A DNA stretch of 64,000 nt. Source: an uncultured Hyphomicrobiaceae bacterium. GTDB taxonomy: Bacteria > Pseudomonadota > Alphaproteobacteria > Rhizobiales > CALHAX01. Numbering within the stretch: position 1 is the first letter of the stretch; each line of letters starts with the position of its first letter. Below, in pieces: positions 24,180-34,484 of the stretch. Where the stretch lies: NCBI GenBank assembly GCA_937931785.1, contig CALHAX010000030.1:32318-96317 (forward strand). Direction: 5' to 3'. The notes below the pieces were generated by a model that did not search any database, was not told the DNA's origin, and saw nothing but the letters and a program-made list of their open reading frames with translations. The position numbers and the translations under genes are program-made.

Positions 24180-24758
24180 ATGTTTGAATATTGGACGTCG
24201 AAACTGTGCCGCCCCGCCATTGCTGTTGCAATCCTGCCGTTCGGACTGCTGCTTGCCGCATCCGCAGCGAACGCCGAAGGTTTTGGATTTGGCACAACGC
24301 CAACTGCTGCGGAAATTGCGGCGATCGATATAGATGTCATGCCGGATGGACGCGGGTTGCCGCCAGGATCGGGCACGGTCGCGCAGGGCAAGGCGCTCTA
24401 CGAACAGAATTGCGTGGCATGTCACGGTGAGAATCTGGAGGGTGTTGCTGCGACCGGAGGAGCCGCATTGATTGGCGGTCGTGGTTCAATCGGCACACCC
24501 AAAACCAAGAAAACTGTCGAAAGTTACTGGCCTTATGCGTCGACACTTTACGACTATGTGAAACGGGCCATGCCCTTTACTGCGCCCGGTTCGCTCAAGG
24601 ACGATGAAATCTACGCGCTCTCGGCCTACATCCTGAACCGAGCCAACATCATTGGCGAAAACGATGTGATGAACGCCGATACTCTCGCGAAGGTGCAAAT
24701 GCCGAACAAAGACGGGTTTATTTCCGATGCGCGTCCGGACGTGCATAATTATCGCTGA
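24180..24758 (+). CDS. soxD: SoxD-like c-type cytochrome, electron acceptor of the SoxC-like enzyme
   Basis: A 192-residue exported cytochrome c. The signal peptide AIAVAILPFGLLLAASAANA is followed by one haem motif CVACH at about residue 77. The rest has SYWPYASTLYDYVKRAMPF and YALSAYILNRANIIGENDVM, where the Met of RAMP is the likely axial ligand; this stretch is very typical of SoxD and SorB-type partners. TTGGAGGAAAAC before the ATG at 24180 fixes the start. It is shorter than the two-haem SoxD of Paracoccus, so it is a mono-haem version. Confidence 0.9.
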   Translation: MFEYWTSKLCRPAIAVAILPFGLLLAASAANAEGFGFGTTPTAAEIAAIDIDVMPDGRGLPPGSGTVAQGKALYEQNCVACHGENLEGVAATGGAALIGGRGSIGTPKTKKTVESYWPYASTLYDYVKRAMPFTAPGSLKDDEIYALSAYILNRANIIGENDVMNADTLAKVQMPNKDGFISDARPDVHNYR

Positions 24759-24793
24759 TCTGGCGAGTTGAATCCGGTCGTAGCGATCGGAGC

Positions 24794-24848
24794 AAAAAGA
24801 GTTGTCCCGAACCTGAATTGGGTTTGGGGTCACTCATCGTCGGGACAA
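24794..24848 (-). terminator. Possible terminator after the MnmC1-like gene
   Basis: On the minus strand a 9-bp stem TTGTCCCGA/TCGGGACAA encloses a 29-nt loop with further weak pairing, and is followed by CTCTTTTT. It lies 43 nt after the stop of the minus-strand FAD oxidoreductase gene and also just after soxD, so it could serve both strands. The long loop lowers confidence. Confidence 0.45.
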
Positions 24849-24890
24849 TGAATGGCGCGCGTGTGTTGTCCCGGTGTGCAGCCGGGAGGA

Positions 24891-26033
24891 TCACCCCCGC
24901 TGTGCCGCATTTTCCAAATGCGCCTCGACGCTATAGGTTTCGGGTATCACCGTCACATCCTCTGCCTGCGATATGTTTTCCACCAGACGTTGTGCGAGTC
25001 TATGCGCAATGCCGAATGTGATCTTGTAACCGCCAGTGGCGATGTGGATGTGGCGTGTGGGATCGAGGCAACCGATGATAGGATCTTTCGCGGTGCAACG
25101 GGGGCGAACGCCGGCCCAATGAGCGATGAGACGTCCATTTCGAAGGGGAGGGCAGAGTATTTTGGCCCGTGTGATGAATGCTTCGGATTTGGCAGGGTCG
25201 GGCGTTGTTGGATCGTCGAACTCGTCTTCGCTGGTGCTGCCGACGGCACAGCGGTTCAGGCCATGCGGTACAATATAAACCCCGTTGTCGTAGATCACGG
25301 GGGGCAAGGCCGACTGCGGTTCTATTTCGAACACAGCGGCCTGGCCCTTCACGCCACCGCCGAGTTTCAGGCCAAGGATGCGCTCTGCGAGTGGGAATGT
25401 TTCGTGTCCTGCCGCCAGAACGATGTCGTGTGCGATGAGATCGAGCGGTTTGGTTGTCGTATTGAGCCGACCTGTGCCGGTGTCGATGTCCATGACTTCG
25501 ACGCCCTCCAGGAGGGTGCCGTGATCTGCCACGAAGGCGCGTAGAGCCGTAGTATATTTCTCCGCAATGATGCGTGCGGACAGGTTGTCGTGAATAATTC
25601 CTAGCGGCGCGGCTGCTTCGTCGATCCAGCCCTCGACGGAGCTGGTATCTCGAACCTCCACAGCGAGATTTGTACCGGCTGTGTTCCAGGCGACGTTTGA
25701 GCCGATGCAGGCAGCTTTGGCGTGATCAAGATAGCGTTGCGTGCGGATCGGCATGATGCGGCCACAGCGGGCGTACCCTGTATCCAGGCCAGTGTCGTCT
25801 TCAAGGGCGTCGATTTGTGTGGGCAGTTCTGCAAGGGCTTCGAACTGAAAAATTTTCTTTGCGCTCATCACGCGGGGCAAGTGTGGTAGGAGTGCGCCAA
25901 GAACTGTGCCGCTTGCGCCGGAACTGCACGTGACCTTGTCAACAAGGGCGACGCTCATCCCGGCCTTGATCGCGTGGCGCGCAACCCAAAGGCCAACCAC
26001 ACCGCCACCGACCACAACCACATCGTAAGCCAC
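24891..26033 (-). CDS. FAD-dependent oxidoreductase, MnmC(o)/MnmC1-like half
   Basis: A 380-residue FAD enzyme of the D-amino-acid oxidase (DAO) fold. The dinucleotide motif VVVVGGGVVGLWVARHA begins at residue 5, followed by SSGASGTVLGALLPHL. That segment closely parallels the GASGNxxGALYP motif of the MnmC oxidase domain, which converts cmnm5(s2)U34 of tRNA to nm5(s2)U34. The C-terminus has GVRPRCTAKDPIIGCLD and the FAD-proximal ATGGYKITFGIAH. The frame is open 86 codons further upstream, but that part overlaps the divergent methyltransferase gene; the GTG at 26033 places the FAD motif at the N-terminus. The neighbour at 26037 encodes the other MnmC half, which makes the tRNA role likely but unproved. 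Confidence 0.82.
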   Translation of the reverse strand: MAYDVVVVGGGVVGLWVARHAIKAGMSVALVDKVTCSSGASGTVLGALLPHLPRVMSAKKIFQFEALAELPTQIDALEDDTGLDTGYARCGRIMPIRTQRYLDHAKAACIGSNVAWNTAGTNLAVEVRDTSSVEGWIDEAAAPLGIIHDNLSARIIAEKYTTALRAFVADHGTLLEGVEVMDIDTGTGRLNTTTKPLDLIAHDIVLAAGHETFPLAERILGLKLGGGVKGQAAVFEIEPQSALPPVIYDNGVYIVPHGLNRCAVGSTSEDEFDDPTTPDPAKSEAFITRAKILCPPLRNGRLIAHWAGVRPRCTAKDPIIGCLDPTRHIHIATGGYKITFGIAHRLAQRLVENISQAEDVTVIPETYSVEAHLENAAQRG

Positions 26034-26036
26034 GCC

Positions 26037-26795
26037 ATGTCCACCGACGATCAGAAGAAAGAGGTTTTTGATGCCGCAGGTGACGCGGCAGTGCAATGGC
26101 GCAATGGCAATGTGCCGTTTTCGCCGCGGTTTGCGGATACATATTTTTCCGATGTCGATGGTCGGGCGGAAACGCGTGAGGTTTTTCTGGGTGGCAATGG
26201 TTTGCCCGCGCGATGGGATAGGGGCGAGACCTTCACAATTGCCGAACTGGGGTTCGGCACCGGACTGAATTTTCTGGAGACAGCCCGACATTGGCTACAG
26301 TGCGCTCCACCTGGCGCGACGTTGCGGTTCATTTCGTTCGAGAGATTTCCCATGAACCATGCGGACATCATGAAGGTGTTGGCTGTATGGCCAGATCTGG
26401 TTCCATTGGCTCTCACATATCTGGTGGGCTGGCCGGGGAAAGGATCGTCGTTCTCCGTGACACGTGATGGCGTTTCGCTTGAGGTGCGTCTTGGCGATGC
26501 GCGAACATTGATCGAAGATACCGCGTTCGTTGCTGATGCCTGGTATCTGGACGGGTTCAGTCCGGCGCAAAATCCCGAGCTTTGGGACGAGGACTTGCTG
26601 GCGTGCGTGTTTTCCCGAACGGCGCCCGGTGGAACGTTCTCGACCTACACGGCTGCCGGCTGGGTCCGTCGAAATCTACAGACGGCGGGGTTCGCTGTGG
26701 AGCGTGTTCCAGGTTACGGACGCAAACGCGAACGGCTACAGGGTGTGAGGACGACGGCTGGAGCTGGTGCGATCGGTTCACACACGAGGTCTTGA
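26037..26795 (+). CDS. mnmD: tRNA (mnm5s2U34)-methyltransferase, MnmC2/MnmD-type
   Basis: A 252-residue SAM-dependent methyltransferase. The SAM-binding motif is AELGFGTGLNFLETA at about residue 68, and the family-specific WYLDGFSPAQNPELWDEDL is at about 165, followed by GGTFSTYTAAGWVRRNLQTAGF. MnmD or the MnmC methyltransferase domain converts nm5(s2)U34 to mnm5(s2)U34 in tRNA. The ATG at 26037 is chosen; longer frames would run into the divergent oxidoreductase gene. The two start codons are separated by only three bases, so each gene's translation signals lie inside the other's coding region. No strong ribosome-binding site is visible before this ATG. Confidence 0.9.
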   Translation: MSTDDQKKEVFDAAGDAAVQWRNGNVPFSPRFADTYFSDVDGRAETREVFLGGNGLPARWDRGETFTIAELGFGTGLNFLETARHWLQCAPPGATLRFISFERFPMNHADIMKVLAVWPDLVPLALTYLVGWPGKGSSFSVTRDGVSLEVRLGDARTLIEDTAFVADAWYLDGFSPAQNPELWDEDLLACVFSRTAPGGTFSTYTAAGWVRRNLQTAGFAVERVPGYGRKRERLQGVRTTAGAGAIGSHTRS

Positions 26796-26866
26796 ACCGA
26801 TCCCTATCGAACTCCCGTCGTTCTTTGCAGTAGAGTATTTACAGTTGCCCCCAAGAGGAGATGATC

Positions 26867-27856
26867 ATGTCTGCACCCACCACGCTTTCACGCCGCCAGA
26901 TGCTTTCACTTGCCGCCGGAGCTGGCGTTACAGCGACAGCCAGCGCGTTGCCCCTTTCATCCGCGTCCGCACGTGCACCGATGCTTGGTGCTGACGTCGC
27001 CAGGTACCACCGTGTCAAACTCGGGGCATTCGAAATCACGACGATATCCGATGGCGCGGCGGCCGTGCCGAAGGTGCATCCAATCTTCGGACAGAACCAG
27101 TCCGCTGATGATGTGAAAACGCACATGGGGACGAACTTTCTTCCTGGTGACAAGATGTCGATCGGATTCACGCCTGTTGTTGTGAATACCGGATCGCAAC
27201 TCGTGTTGTTTGATACAGGTAACGGGAGCGGGCGTGGCGCGACGCGTGGACTTCTCGCCAAAACATTGGCCACGGCTGGCTACAAGCCGGAGCAGATCGA
27301 CATCGTTGTGCTCACTCATTTTCATCCCGATCACATTGGTGGTTTGATTGAAGGTGGCCAGACTGTATTTCCGAATGCGCGTTATGTGACGGGGCAGGTC
27401 GAATATGATTTCTGGTCAAAGCAGGACCCGAACGATAGCGACACGAACATGGCGAGCCGTGCGAAGCTGGTTCAGTCGAATGTGGTGCCGCTTGCTGAGA
27501 AAATGACATTCATAGGTGACGGTGCTGATGTCGTGACCGGGATTACTTCGGTCAATGCGTTTGGTCACACCCCGGGGCAGTTCGCGTTCAATATCGAGAG
27601 TGAAGGTCGTCGGGTCGTTCTGTGGGCAGATGCCTGCAACCACTATGTTGCGTCTTTGCAGAAACCGGAATGGCACGTCATTTTCGACATGGACAAGGAT
27701 GCGGCGATTGCGTCGCGGAAGAAAATTCTTGGTATGGTTGCCGCTGACAAGGTTCCGGCAACTGGATATCACATGCCATTCCCGGCGCTGGGTTTCGTCG
27801 AAGCGCAGGGCGATGCTTTTCGCTGGGTGCCAGTCAGCTATCAGTTCGACCTGTAA
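26867..27856 (+). CDS. Tat-exported metallo-beta-lactamase-fold hydrolase
   Basis: A 329-residue protein with a twin-arginine signal (LSRRQMLSLAAGAGV) ending near SASARAP, so it is predicted to be periplasmic. The metal-binding motif is LTHFHPDHIGG at about residue 150, with a further Asp/His pair in VLWADACNH and the final His in ATGYHMPFPALG. This group includes lactonase-like and hydrolase-like proteins; the substrate cannot be read from the sequence. AGAGGAG lies six bases before the ATG at 26867, preferred over the ATG two codons earlier. Its 3' end overlaps the convergent transferase gene by 16 bp. Confidence 0.9.
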   Translation: MSAPTTLSRRQMLSLAAGAGVTATASALPLSSASARAPMLGADVARYHRVKLGAFEITTISDGAAAVPKVHPIFGQNQSADDVKTHMGTNFLPGDKMSIGFTPVVVNTGSQLVLFDTGNGSGRGATRGLLAKTLATAGYKPEQIDIVVLTHFHPDHIGGLIEGGQTVFPNARYVTGQVEYDFWSKQDPNDSDTNMASRAKLVQSNVVPLAEKMTFIGDGADVVTGITSVNAFGHTPGQFAFNIESEGRRVVLWADACNHYVASLQKPEWHVIFDMDKDAAIASRKKILGMVAADKVPATGYHMPFPALGFVEAQGDAFRWVPVSYQFDL

Positions 27857-28503
27857 TCTGTAACAGGAAGAATGCGGCGTCCACCCAGCGCGCCGATGCG
27901 TGAAAACGCTTCAGCGTCGTCGACGTCGTCCAACACAGAGAGATGAGTGACGCGCAGGTCAGCGACGTTGGCCTGCGTGTCTGCAAGGGTATGTTCACTC
28001 GACCATCGCACGCCGTGGAACAGTTGCGGAATGCGTCCGTTGCGGGCGAGGCCGATCAGCCAATAGCCCCCATCATCCGCTGGGCCGAAGACGACATCGG
28101 AAGGCCCGAGCGCCGCGAAGGCATAAGCGATATGGTTGGGATCAATCTCGGGAATATCGGTACCGATGATAATGACGGGGCCGGGTGGCGATGTGTCGAA
28201 AACGCGCTGCATGCGGCGACCGAGATCGCCCGTTCCCTGTGTAAGCCTCGGAATGCGGTGTGACCAGCTTGTCGTATTCACGGAGGGGTCGGGTGTTACG
28301 GCGAGGCCGGTATCCCAACGTTGATCTGCCGCCAATCGCGCAATCACATTGCCGGACGTATGACGGTAAACGCTGGTCGCTCGAGCTGTTCCAATGCCGC
28401 GTGCCAACCGGGTCTTGACCGCACCGGCCACAGGATCGCGGACCATCACTATGACGCGACGCCGCCATGTCCCGATGGTTTTTTGGTGAAGCCGCTCAAC
28501 CAT
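27841..28503 (-). CDS. TIGR04282-type transferase (DUF2064)
   Basis: A 220-residue protein of the DUF2064 nucleotide-sugar-transferase-like family. It has VIVMVRDPVAGAVKTRLARGIG at the N-terminus, GDLGRRMQRVF, and the metal-binding IIIGTDIPEIDPNHI and DVVFGPADDGGYWLIG. The family is known as rSAM/selenodomain-associated transferase 1 and, in some genomes, is tied to arsenosugar synthesis. Its start overlaps the stop of the TIGR04283 gene by 8 bp, so the two are translationally linked. The usual radical SAM partner ArsS is not seen here, so the product is unknown. Confidence 0.88.
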   Translation of the reverse strand: MVERLHQKTIGTWRRRVIVMVRDPVAGAVKTRLARGIGTARATSVYRHTSGNVIARLAADQRWDTGLAVTPDPSVNTTSWSHRIPRLTQGTGDLGRRMQRVFDTSPPGPVIIIGTDIPEIDPNHIAYAFAALGPSDVVFGPADDGGYWLIGLARNGRIPQLFHGVRWSSEHTLADTQANVADLRVTHLSVLDDVDDAEAFSRIGALGGRRILPVTDYRSN

Positions 28504-29170
28504 AGAGCTTCCGGATGGTCTCCGGCTTTACACCCACAAAATATAACATCACGCAGGTCAGGTTTCGAACAGCGCGGATGATATATCCGTATTTTTGATA
28601 ACGCGCGGCACTGGTGACAGCCTGGCTTTTGAGAAACCGGAGGCGGCGCCGTCCGATACGTCGTACGATATCAACGTCTTCCATGAGTGGCAGTTCACCA
28701 AAGCCACCAATCTCGTCGTAGTGATTGCGTGAAATCAAAAGCCCCTGATCACCGTAGGGGAGAGCAAACACGGCACAGCGCAGGCGAACAAGTTTTTCCA
28801 TCAAACGCGCGCGGCCGGCGTCATCGTCCAGGGCGAAGCGAAAGGCGGCGGCTTGTTCCGTGTGTTTCTCGATATGCGTCCTGATCTCCTGGTTCCAGTT
28901 GCCGGTGAGAACCGTGTCTGCATGCAGGAATAGCAACCAGTCGCCCTGCGCGGCTTGCGCGCCTTCCTTGAGTTGCTGACCGCGACCGCGTGTCGACTTC
29001 ACGATCGTTGCGCCGGCCTCGTCGGCGATGTCCAGCGTTAGATCGTCTGACCCGCCGTCCGTGACGATAACGTCCCGCACAAGTCCGTCGATGGCCGCCG
29101 GCACCAGTGGCGCCATGGTGCGCGTGAGGCCTTGCTCGGCATTCAATGTCGGGATGATGACAGACAACAT
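28496..29170 (-). CDS. TIGR04283-type glycosyltransferase family 2 protein
   Basis: A 224-residue GT2-fold transferase with LSVIIPTLNAEQGL at the N-terminus, VIVTDGGSDDLTLDIAD (nucleotide-sugar site), and LLFLHADTVL with the metal-binding Asp. The C-terminal region has LMEDVDIVRRIGRRRLRFL. The N-terminus begins directly with the Rossmann-like strand. It precedes and overlaps the TIGR04282 gene, the typical pairing of these two families. It starts 77 bp from the divergent radical SAM gene. The acceptor is not known. Confidence 0.9.
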   Translation of the reverse strand: MLSVIIPTLNAEQGLTRTMAPLVPAAIDGLVRDVIVTDGGSDDLTLDIADEAGATIVKSTRGRGQQLKEGAQAAQGDWLLFLHADTVLTGNWNQEIRTHIEKHTEQAAAFRFALDDDAGRARLMEKLVRLRCAVFALPYGDQGLLISRNHYDEIGGFGELPLMEDVDIVRRIGRRRLRFLKSQAVTSAARYQKYGYIIRAVRNLTCVMLYFVGVKPETIRKLYG

Positions 29171-29247
29171 GGCGTGCAGGTAGCGGTTGGAACCTCATGG
29201 AGCAAGTGGCGTTTTTTCTGAATAAATGTTCTTGATTTGTTCTGGTC

Positions 29248-30354
29248 ATGCTTTACACATATTGCATGAAGATTGATCTTGAACGTGTTGTGGCAGAAGA
29301 GCGACGTCGTGGCCGCGGTGCGCGCACCAATGTGTCGGGGCGCTACGAGGTTGAGCTCCGCGAGGAGATCGATGATGGCTGGGATAACCTTGCCGACCTG
29401 CCTGCTCTGAAGACTGAGGTTCAAATCGAGGCCGCGCGTTCGATCCTTTCGAAGAACAGCTCGCCAGATTTGAGCTTCGATCAGTCGATTAATCCGTATC
29501 GGGGGTGCGAGCACGGCTGTAGTTACTGTTACGCGCGTCCCAATCACACGTATGTCGGGCTGTCGGCAGGTCTGGATTTCGAGACGCGGTTGTTTGCCAA
29601 AACGAATGCAGCAGATTTGTTGCGCAAAGCACTGGCTGATCCGAAATATGTGGCGAAGACCATTGCGCTTGGTGCTGTGACAGACCCGTATCAGCCAATC
29701 GAGCGGACGTTTGGAATTTCACGGCAAATTCTCGAGGTTCTGGACGCAACCAGCCATCCGGTGGCGGTCGTAACGAAATCGGCAGGCGTGCTTCGAGACA
29801 TTGATATTCTGGCGCGCATGGCGGAACGTGGACTTGCAAAGGTGGCACTGTCGATCACATCGCTCGATCGGGCTGTCGCGCGCAAGATGGAACCACGCGC
29901 AGCAACACCTTCGCGGCGACTGGATGCAATCCGTCAGTTGAGCGCAGCAGGCGTTCCCACAACTGTGATGACGGCTCCAATCATACCCTCACTGAACGAT
30001 TGGGAAATCGAGAGGCTATTGGAGGCTGCGCGTGATGCCGGGGCCAGTCAGGCTGGATATGTCTTGTTGCGCCTGCCGCATGAGATCAAACATCTGTTCC
30101 GTGAATGGCTCGTGACTGAGTTTCCGGACCGGGCGGATCGTGTGATCAATCTGCTGCGTGAGATGCACGGCGGCAAGGATTACGATGCGCGCTGGGGTGT
30201 GCGGCAAACTGGGCAAGGGCCGTATGCGTTGCAGATCAAGGCGCGATACAAGCTGGCGTTGAAGCGGCTTGGTTTGAACGCGCGGCGCTTTTCGTTGCGC
30301 AAAGACCTCTTCGAGCCGCCCGTTATGAAAGGAGGACAGATGAGATTGCTGTGA
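29248..30354 (+). CDS. PA0069/Rv2578c-type radical SAM protein
   Basis: A 368-residue radical SAM protein. The [4Fe-4S] motif is CEHGCSYC (Cys-x3-Cys-x2-Cys), preceded by SINPYRG and followed by YARPNHTYVGLSAGLDFE; the whole stretch is diagnostic of the PA0069 group. Further signature stretches are GAVTDPYQPIER and VVTKSAGVLRDIDIL. The reaction of this group is not established. Two candidate ATGs (29248 and 29266) lack clear ribosome-binding sites; the first is given. The gene precedes rnhB by 18 bp, a frequent arrangement in alphaproteobacteria. Confidence 0.9.
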   Translation: MLYTYCMKIDLERVVAEERRRGRGARTNVSGRYEVELREEIDDGWDNLADLPALKTEVQIEAARSILSKNSSPDLSFDQSINPYRGCEHGCSYCYARPNHTYVGLSAGLDFETRLFAKTNAADLLRKALADPKYVAKTIALGAVTDPYQPIERTFGISRQILEVLDATSHPVAVVTKSAGVLRDIDILARMAERGLAKVALSITSLDRAVARKMEPRAATPSRRLDAIRQLSAAGVPTTVMTAPIIPSLNDWEIERLLEAARDAGASQAGYVLLRLPHEIKHLFREWLVTEFPDRADRVINLLREMHGGKDYDARWGVRQTGQGPYALQIKARYKLALKRLGLNARRFSLRKDLFEPPVMKGGQMRLL

Positions 30355-30372
30355 ATCGGGTATGTCCATGCC

Positions 30373-31056
30373 ATGGCGCGTACATCCACAACATCAGATA
30401 TGGCTGCAAAGGCTGTAACGTTCTCACCAAACTTTGAGTTTGAACGCGCGGCTATGAAGGCTTTTGGCGGTCTGGTCGCTGGCGTCGATGAAGCGGGACG
30501 CGGACCACTGGCGGGGCCAGTCGTGGCGGGGGCTGTTATTCTGGATGCGGCTGCGGTCCCGGAAGGTTTGAATGATTCAAAGAAACTGTCTGCTGGACGG
30601 CGGGACGCACTTTACGATGCAATTGTTGCTGGAAGTGCCTGGGGTGTTGGAATTGTGGAGCCTGCTGAGATCGACGAGATCAACATCTTGCAAGCAACGA
30701 TGAAGGCGATGCGACTTGCCGTGGAGGATCTGGGCGTTGCGCCGTCAAGTTGCCTGATTGACGGTAATCGGTGCCCTGATCTGGATTGTCCGTCGCAAGC
30801 TATCGTGAAGGGTGACAGTCGTTCCGTGTCCATTGCTGCGGGATCAATCATTGCGAAGGTGACGCGAGACCGGATCATGGTGGAACTGGATGCGCTACAT
30901 CCTGGATACGCCTGGACCAGTAACATGGGTTACGGCACCAAAGCGCATCTGACGGCTTTGGCGGAACTCGGGCCAACAAAGCATCATCGTCGGTCATTTG
31001 CGCCTGTGCGTGCCGCTGAACAGGAATTCGTGCAGATGCAACAAATAGGGAAATAA
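30373..31056 (+). CDS. rnhB: Ribonuclease HII
   Basis: A 227-residue RNase HII, which removes ribonucleotides from DNA and RNA primers from hybrids. The catalytic residues sit in [20 protein letters not shown] (Asp-Glu pair), [10 protein letters not shown] and [16 protein letters not shown] ~30-residue N-terminal extension precedes the core; an ATG at 30403 would trim ten residues. It follows the radical SAM gene closely and precedes ccrM. Confidence 0.95.
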   Translation: MARTSTTSDMAAKAVTFSPNFEFERAAMKAFGGLVAGVDEAGRGPLAGPVVAGAVILDAAAVPEGLNDSKKLSAGRRDALYDAIVAGSAWGVGIVEPAEIDEINILQATMKAMRLAVEDLGVAPSSCLIDGNRCPDLDCPSQAIVKGDSRSVSIAAGSIIAKVTRDRIMVELDALHPGYAWTSNMGYGTKAHLTALAELGPTKHHRRSFAPVRAAEQEFVQMQQIGK

Positions 31057-31071
31057 ACTTTTTGTCGTTCT

Positions 31072-31076
31072 GACTC
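31072..31076. promoter_or_regulatory. GANTC site upstream of ccrM
   Basis: GACTC, a CcrM target, lies 88 bp before the ccrM start. In Caulobacter, ccrM transcription depends on the methylation state of GANTC sites in its own promoter; a similar feedback is possible here. A single five-base match can occur by chance. Confidence 0.3.
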
Positions 31077-31115
31077 TTCTGGTTGCCGCAAAGCTGTGGC
31101 ACATCAGGAGCTTGA

Positions 31116-32297
<1,182 letters not shown>

Positions 32298-32321
32298 AAT
32301 CTTCGTAACTCGGTTTGCCGG

Positions 32322-34484
32322 TTATTCCGCCGCTTCCCGGTTGTAGCCCAGCGCTGCACTGAGCTTAGCGATCAAGTCGGATGCGGCCTCAGGGATGTTG
32401 GTTCCGGGGCCGAATACGGCTGCGGCACCAGCAGATTCAAGCTCGGCATAGTCGGTTGGCGGGATGACGCCGCCGACCACGACCATGACATCCTCGCGAC
32501 CGTGTTTCGCAAGTTCTTGCTTGAGTTCAGGTACGAGTGTCAGGTGTCCGGCGGCCAGCGATGACGCGCCGATGATGTGCACGTCGTTCTCGACAGCCTG
32601 TTGCGCAGCCTCCTGCGGTGTCTGGAACAGCGGACCAATATCCACATCGAATCCGAGATCGGCAAATGCGGATGCAATGACTTTCTGTCCACGGTCGTGA
32701 CCGTCCTGGCCCATCTTGGCAATCAGAATGCGCGGCCGTCGTCCGTCCTGTGCGGCAAAGGCATCAATCTCTGATTGGACCTTCTGGATGGATGCGCTCA
32801 TGGCTCCAGCCTCCGATTTGTAGATTCCGGATATCGTTCGCGTTTCAGCCTGATGACGTCCGAACACCTCCTCCATTGCGGAGGAAATTTCACCAACAGT
32901 TGCCATGGCACGTGCTGCCTTGATCGACAAGTCGAGCAGATTGCCGTTGCCAGATCTGGCACATTCCGTCAGTTTCGAAAGTGCGGCCTGACATGTTGGT
33001 TCATCACGCTCGTCCCGCAGCCGCGCCAGTTTGGCGAGTTGCTGCTCACGAACAGAGGCATTGTCGACCTTGAGGAATTCGATGTCTGCGTCGTCGTTCA
33101 CCTGAAACTTGTTCACGCCGACAATTGTTTGTGTTCCGGTGTCGATGCGTGCCTGTGTGCGGGCTGCCGCTTCCTCGATACGCAGCTTCGGTATCCCTGC
33201 TTCGATGGCCTTGGTCATGCCGCCGAGCTGTTCGACTTCCTGGATGTGTGCCATCGCACGGTCAGCGAGATCGCGGGTGAGACGTTCGACATAATGGCTC
33301 CCGCCCCACGGATCAATCGTTCGGCATGTTCCACTTTCAAGCTGGAGGAACAATTGTGTGTTGCGCGCGATGCGGGCGGAAAAATCTGTCGGAAGGGCAA
33401 TGGCTTCGTCCAGCGCGTTGGTGTGGAGGGACTGCGTGTGGCCCTGTGTTGCGGCCATCGCCTCCACACACGTGCGCGTGACGTTGTTGAACACGTCCTG
33501 CGCCGTGAGGCTCCAGCCCGAAGTCTGGCAATGCGTTCGCAAGCTGAGGGACTTTGCGTTCTTAGGGTCGAACTGACTCACCAGATTGGCCCAAAGCAGG
33601 CGCGCGGCGCGCATCTTGGCAATTTCCATGAAGAAGTTCATGCCAATTGCCCAGAAGAATGAAAGGCGAGGCGCAAAGGTGTCGATGTCCATGCCAGCGG
33701 CAAGGCCCGTGCGGATATACTCGACCCCATCGGCGAGCGTGTAGGCAAGCTCCAGATCGGCCGTCGCGCCAGCTTCCTGCATGTGATAGCCGGAAATCGA
33801 AATTGAATTGAACTTCGGCATATGCTCGGAGGTGTAGGCAAATATATCCGAGATGATGCGGAGTGATGGTGTGGGCGGATAGATAAAGGTGTTGCGAACC
33901 ATGAACTCCTTCAGGATGTCGTTCTGTATCGTGCCCGAAAGCTGGTCGTGGGCCACACCTTGTTCTTCTGCCGCTACAATGTAGAGCGCGAGAACGGGCA
34001 GAACCGCGCCGTTCATCGTCATGGATACGGAGATTTTATCAAGAGGGATTTCGTCGAACAGCGTGCGCATGTCGTAGATGGAATCGATTGCGACACCAGC
34101 CATTCCGACGTCGCCTTTCACGCGGGGATGGTCACTGTCATATCCGCGGTGTGTTGCAAGATCGAACGCCACAGACACACCCTGCTGGCCAGCCTTGAGA
34201 TTGCGGCGATAAAAGGCGTTCGATTGTTCCGCAGTCGAGAACCCGGCGTATTGGCGCACGGTCCAGGGGCGCTGTGTGTACATGGTTGGATAGGGTCCGC
34301 GCACGAATGGTGCGAGACCTGGCCAGGTGTCCAGATGATCAAGGTCTTCGCTATCTGCTGACGTGTAGGTGCGCTGAACTGCTATCCCTTCCGGTGTGTT
34401 GAAGATTGCCGGAGGCTTCGCTGATGCTGTCTCTGCGCTCGCAATTTCGAACGGGATATTTGTAAAGTCAGGGATGCGGCTCAT
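32322..34484 (-). CDS. mutB: Methylmalonyl-CoA mutase, large (catalytic) subunit
   Basis: A 720-residue adenosylcobalamin enzyme that interconverts methylmalonyl-CoA and succinyl-CoA. The N-terminal TIM barrel has [20 protein letters not shown] and [19 protein letters not shown]. The C-terminal cobalamin-binding domain carries [26 protein letters not shown] (Asp-x-His-x2-Gly) and GASSLAAGH. The ATG at 34484 overlaps the mutA stop in an ATGA arrangement and has GAGG upstream. The frame stays open a further 102 codons upstream, but that stretch reads as out-of-frame mutA. It works with mutA in propionyl-CoA metabolism or the ethylmalonyl-CoA pathway. Confidence 0.97.
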   Translation of the reverse strand: MSRIPDFTNIPFEIASAETASAKPPAIFNTPEGIAVQRTYTSADSEDLDHLDTWPGLAPFVRGPYPTMYTQRPWTVRQYAGFSTAEQSNAFYRRNLKAGQQGVSVAFDLATHRGYDSDHPRVKGDVGMAGVAIDSIYDMRTLFDEIPLDKISVSMTMNGAVLPVLALYIVAAEEQGVAHDQLSGTIQNDILKEFMVRNTFIYPPTPSLRIISDIFAYTSEHMPKFNSISISGYHMQEAGATADLELAYTLADGVEYIRTGLAAGMDIDTFAPRLSFFWAIGMNFFMEIAKMRAARLLWANLVSQFDPKNAKSLSLRTHCQTSGWSLTAQDVFNNVTRTCVEAMAATQGHTQSLHTNALDEAIALPTDFSARIARNTQLFLQLESGTCRTIDPWGGSHYVERLTRDLADRAMAHIQEVEQLGGMTKAIEAGIPKLRIEEAAARTQARIDTGTQTIVGVNKFQVNDDADIEFLKVDNASVREQQLAKLARLRDERDEPTCQAALSKLTECARSGNGNLLDLSIKAARAMATVGEISSAMEEVFGRHQAETRTISGIYKSEAGAMSASIQKVQSEIDAFAAQDGRRPRILIAKMGQDGHDRGQKVIASAFADLGFDVDIGPLFQTPQEAAQQAVENDVHIIGASSLAAGHLTLVPELKQELAKHGREDVMVVVGGVIPPTDYAELESAGAAAVFGPGTNIPEAASDLIAKLSAALGYNREAAE

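Noticed and set aside
32775..33662. A 295-residue plus-strand frame opposite mutB.
   Set aside because: The composition is dominated by Cys, Arg and His, and mutB is unambiguous on the other strand.
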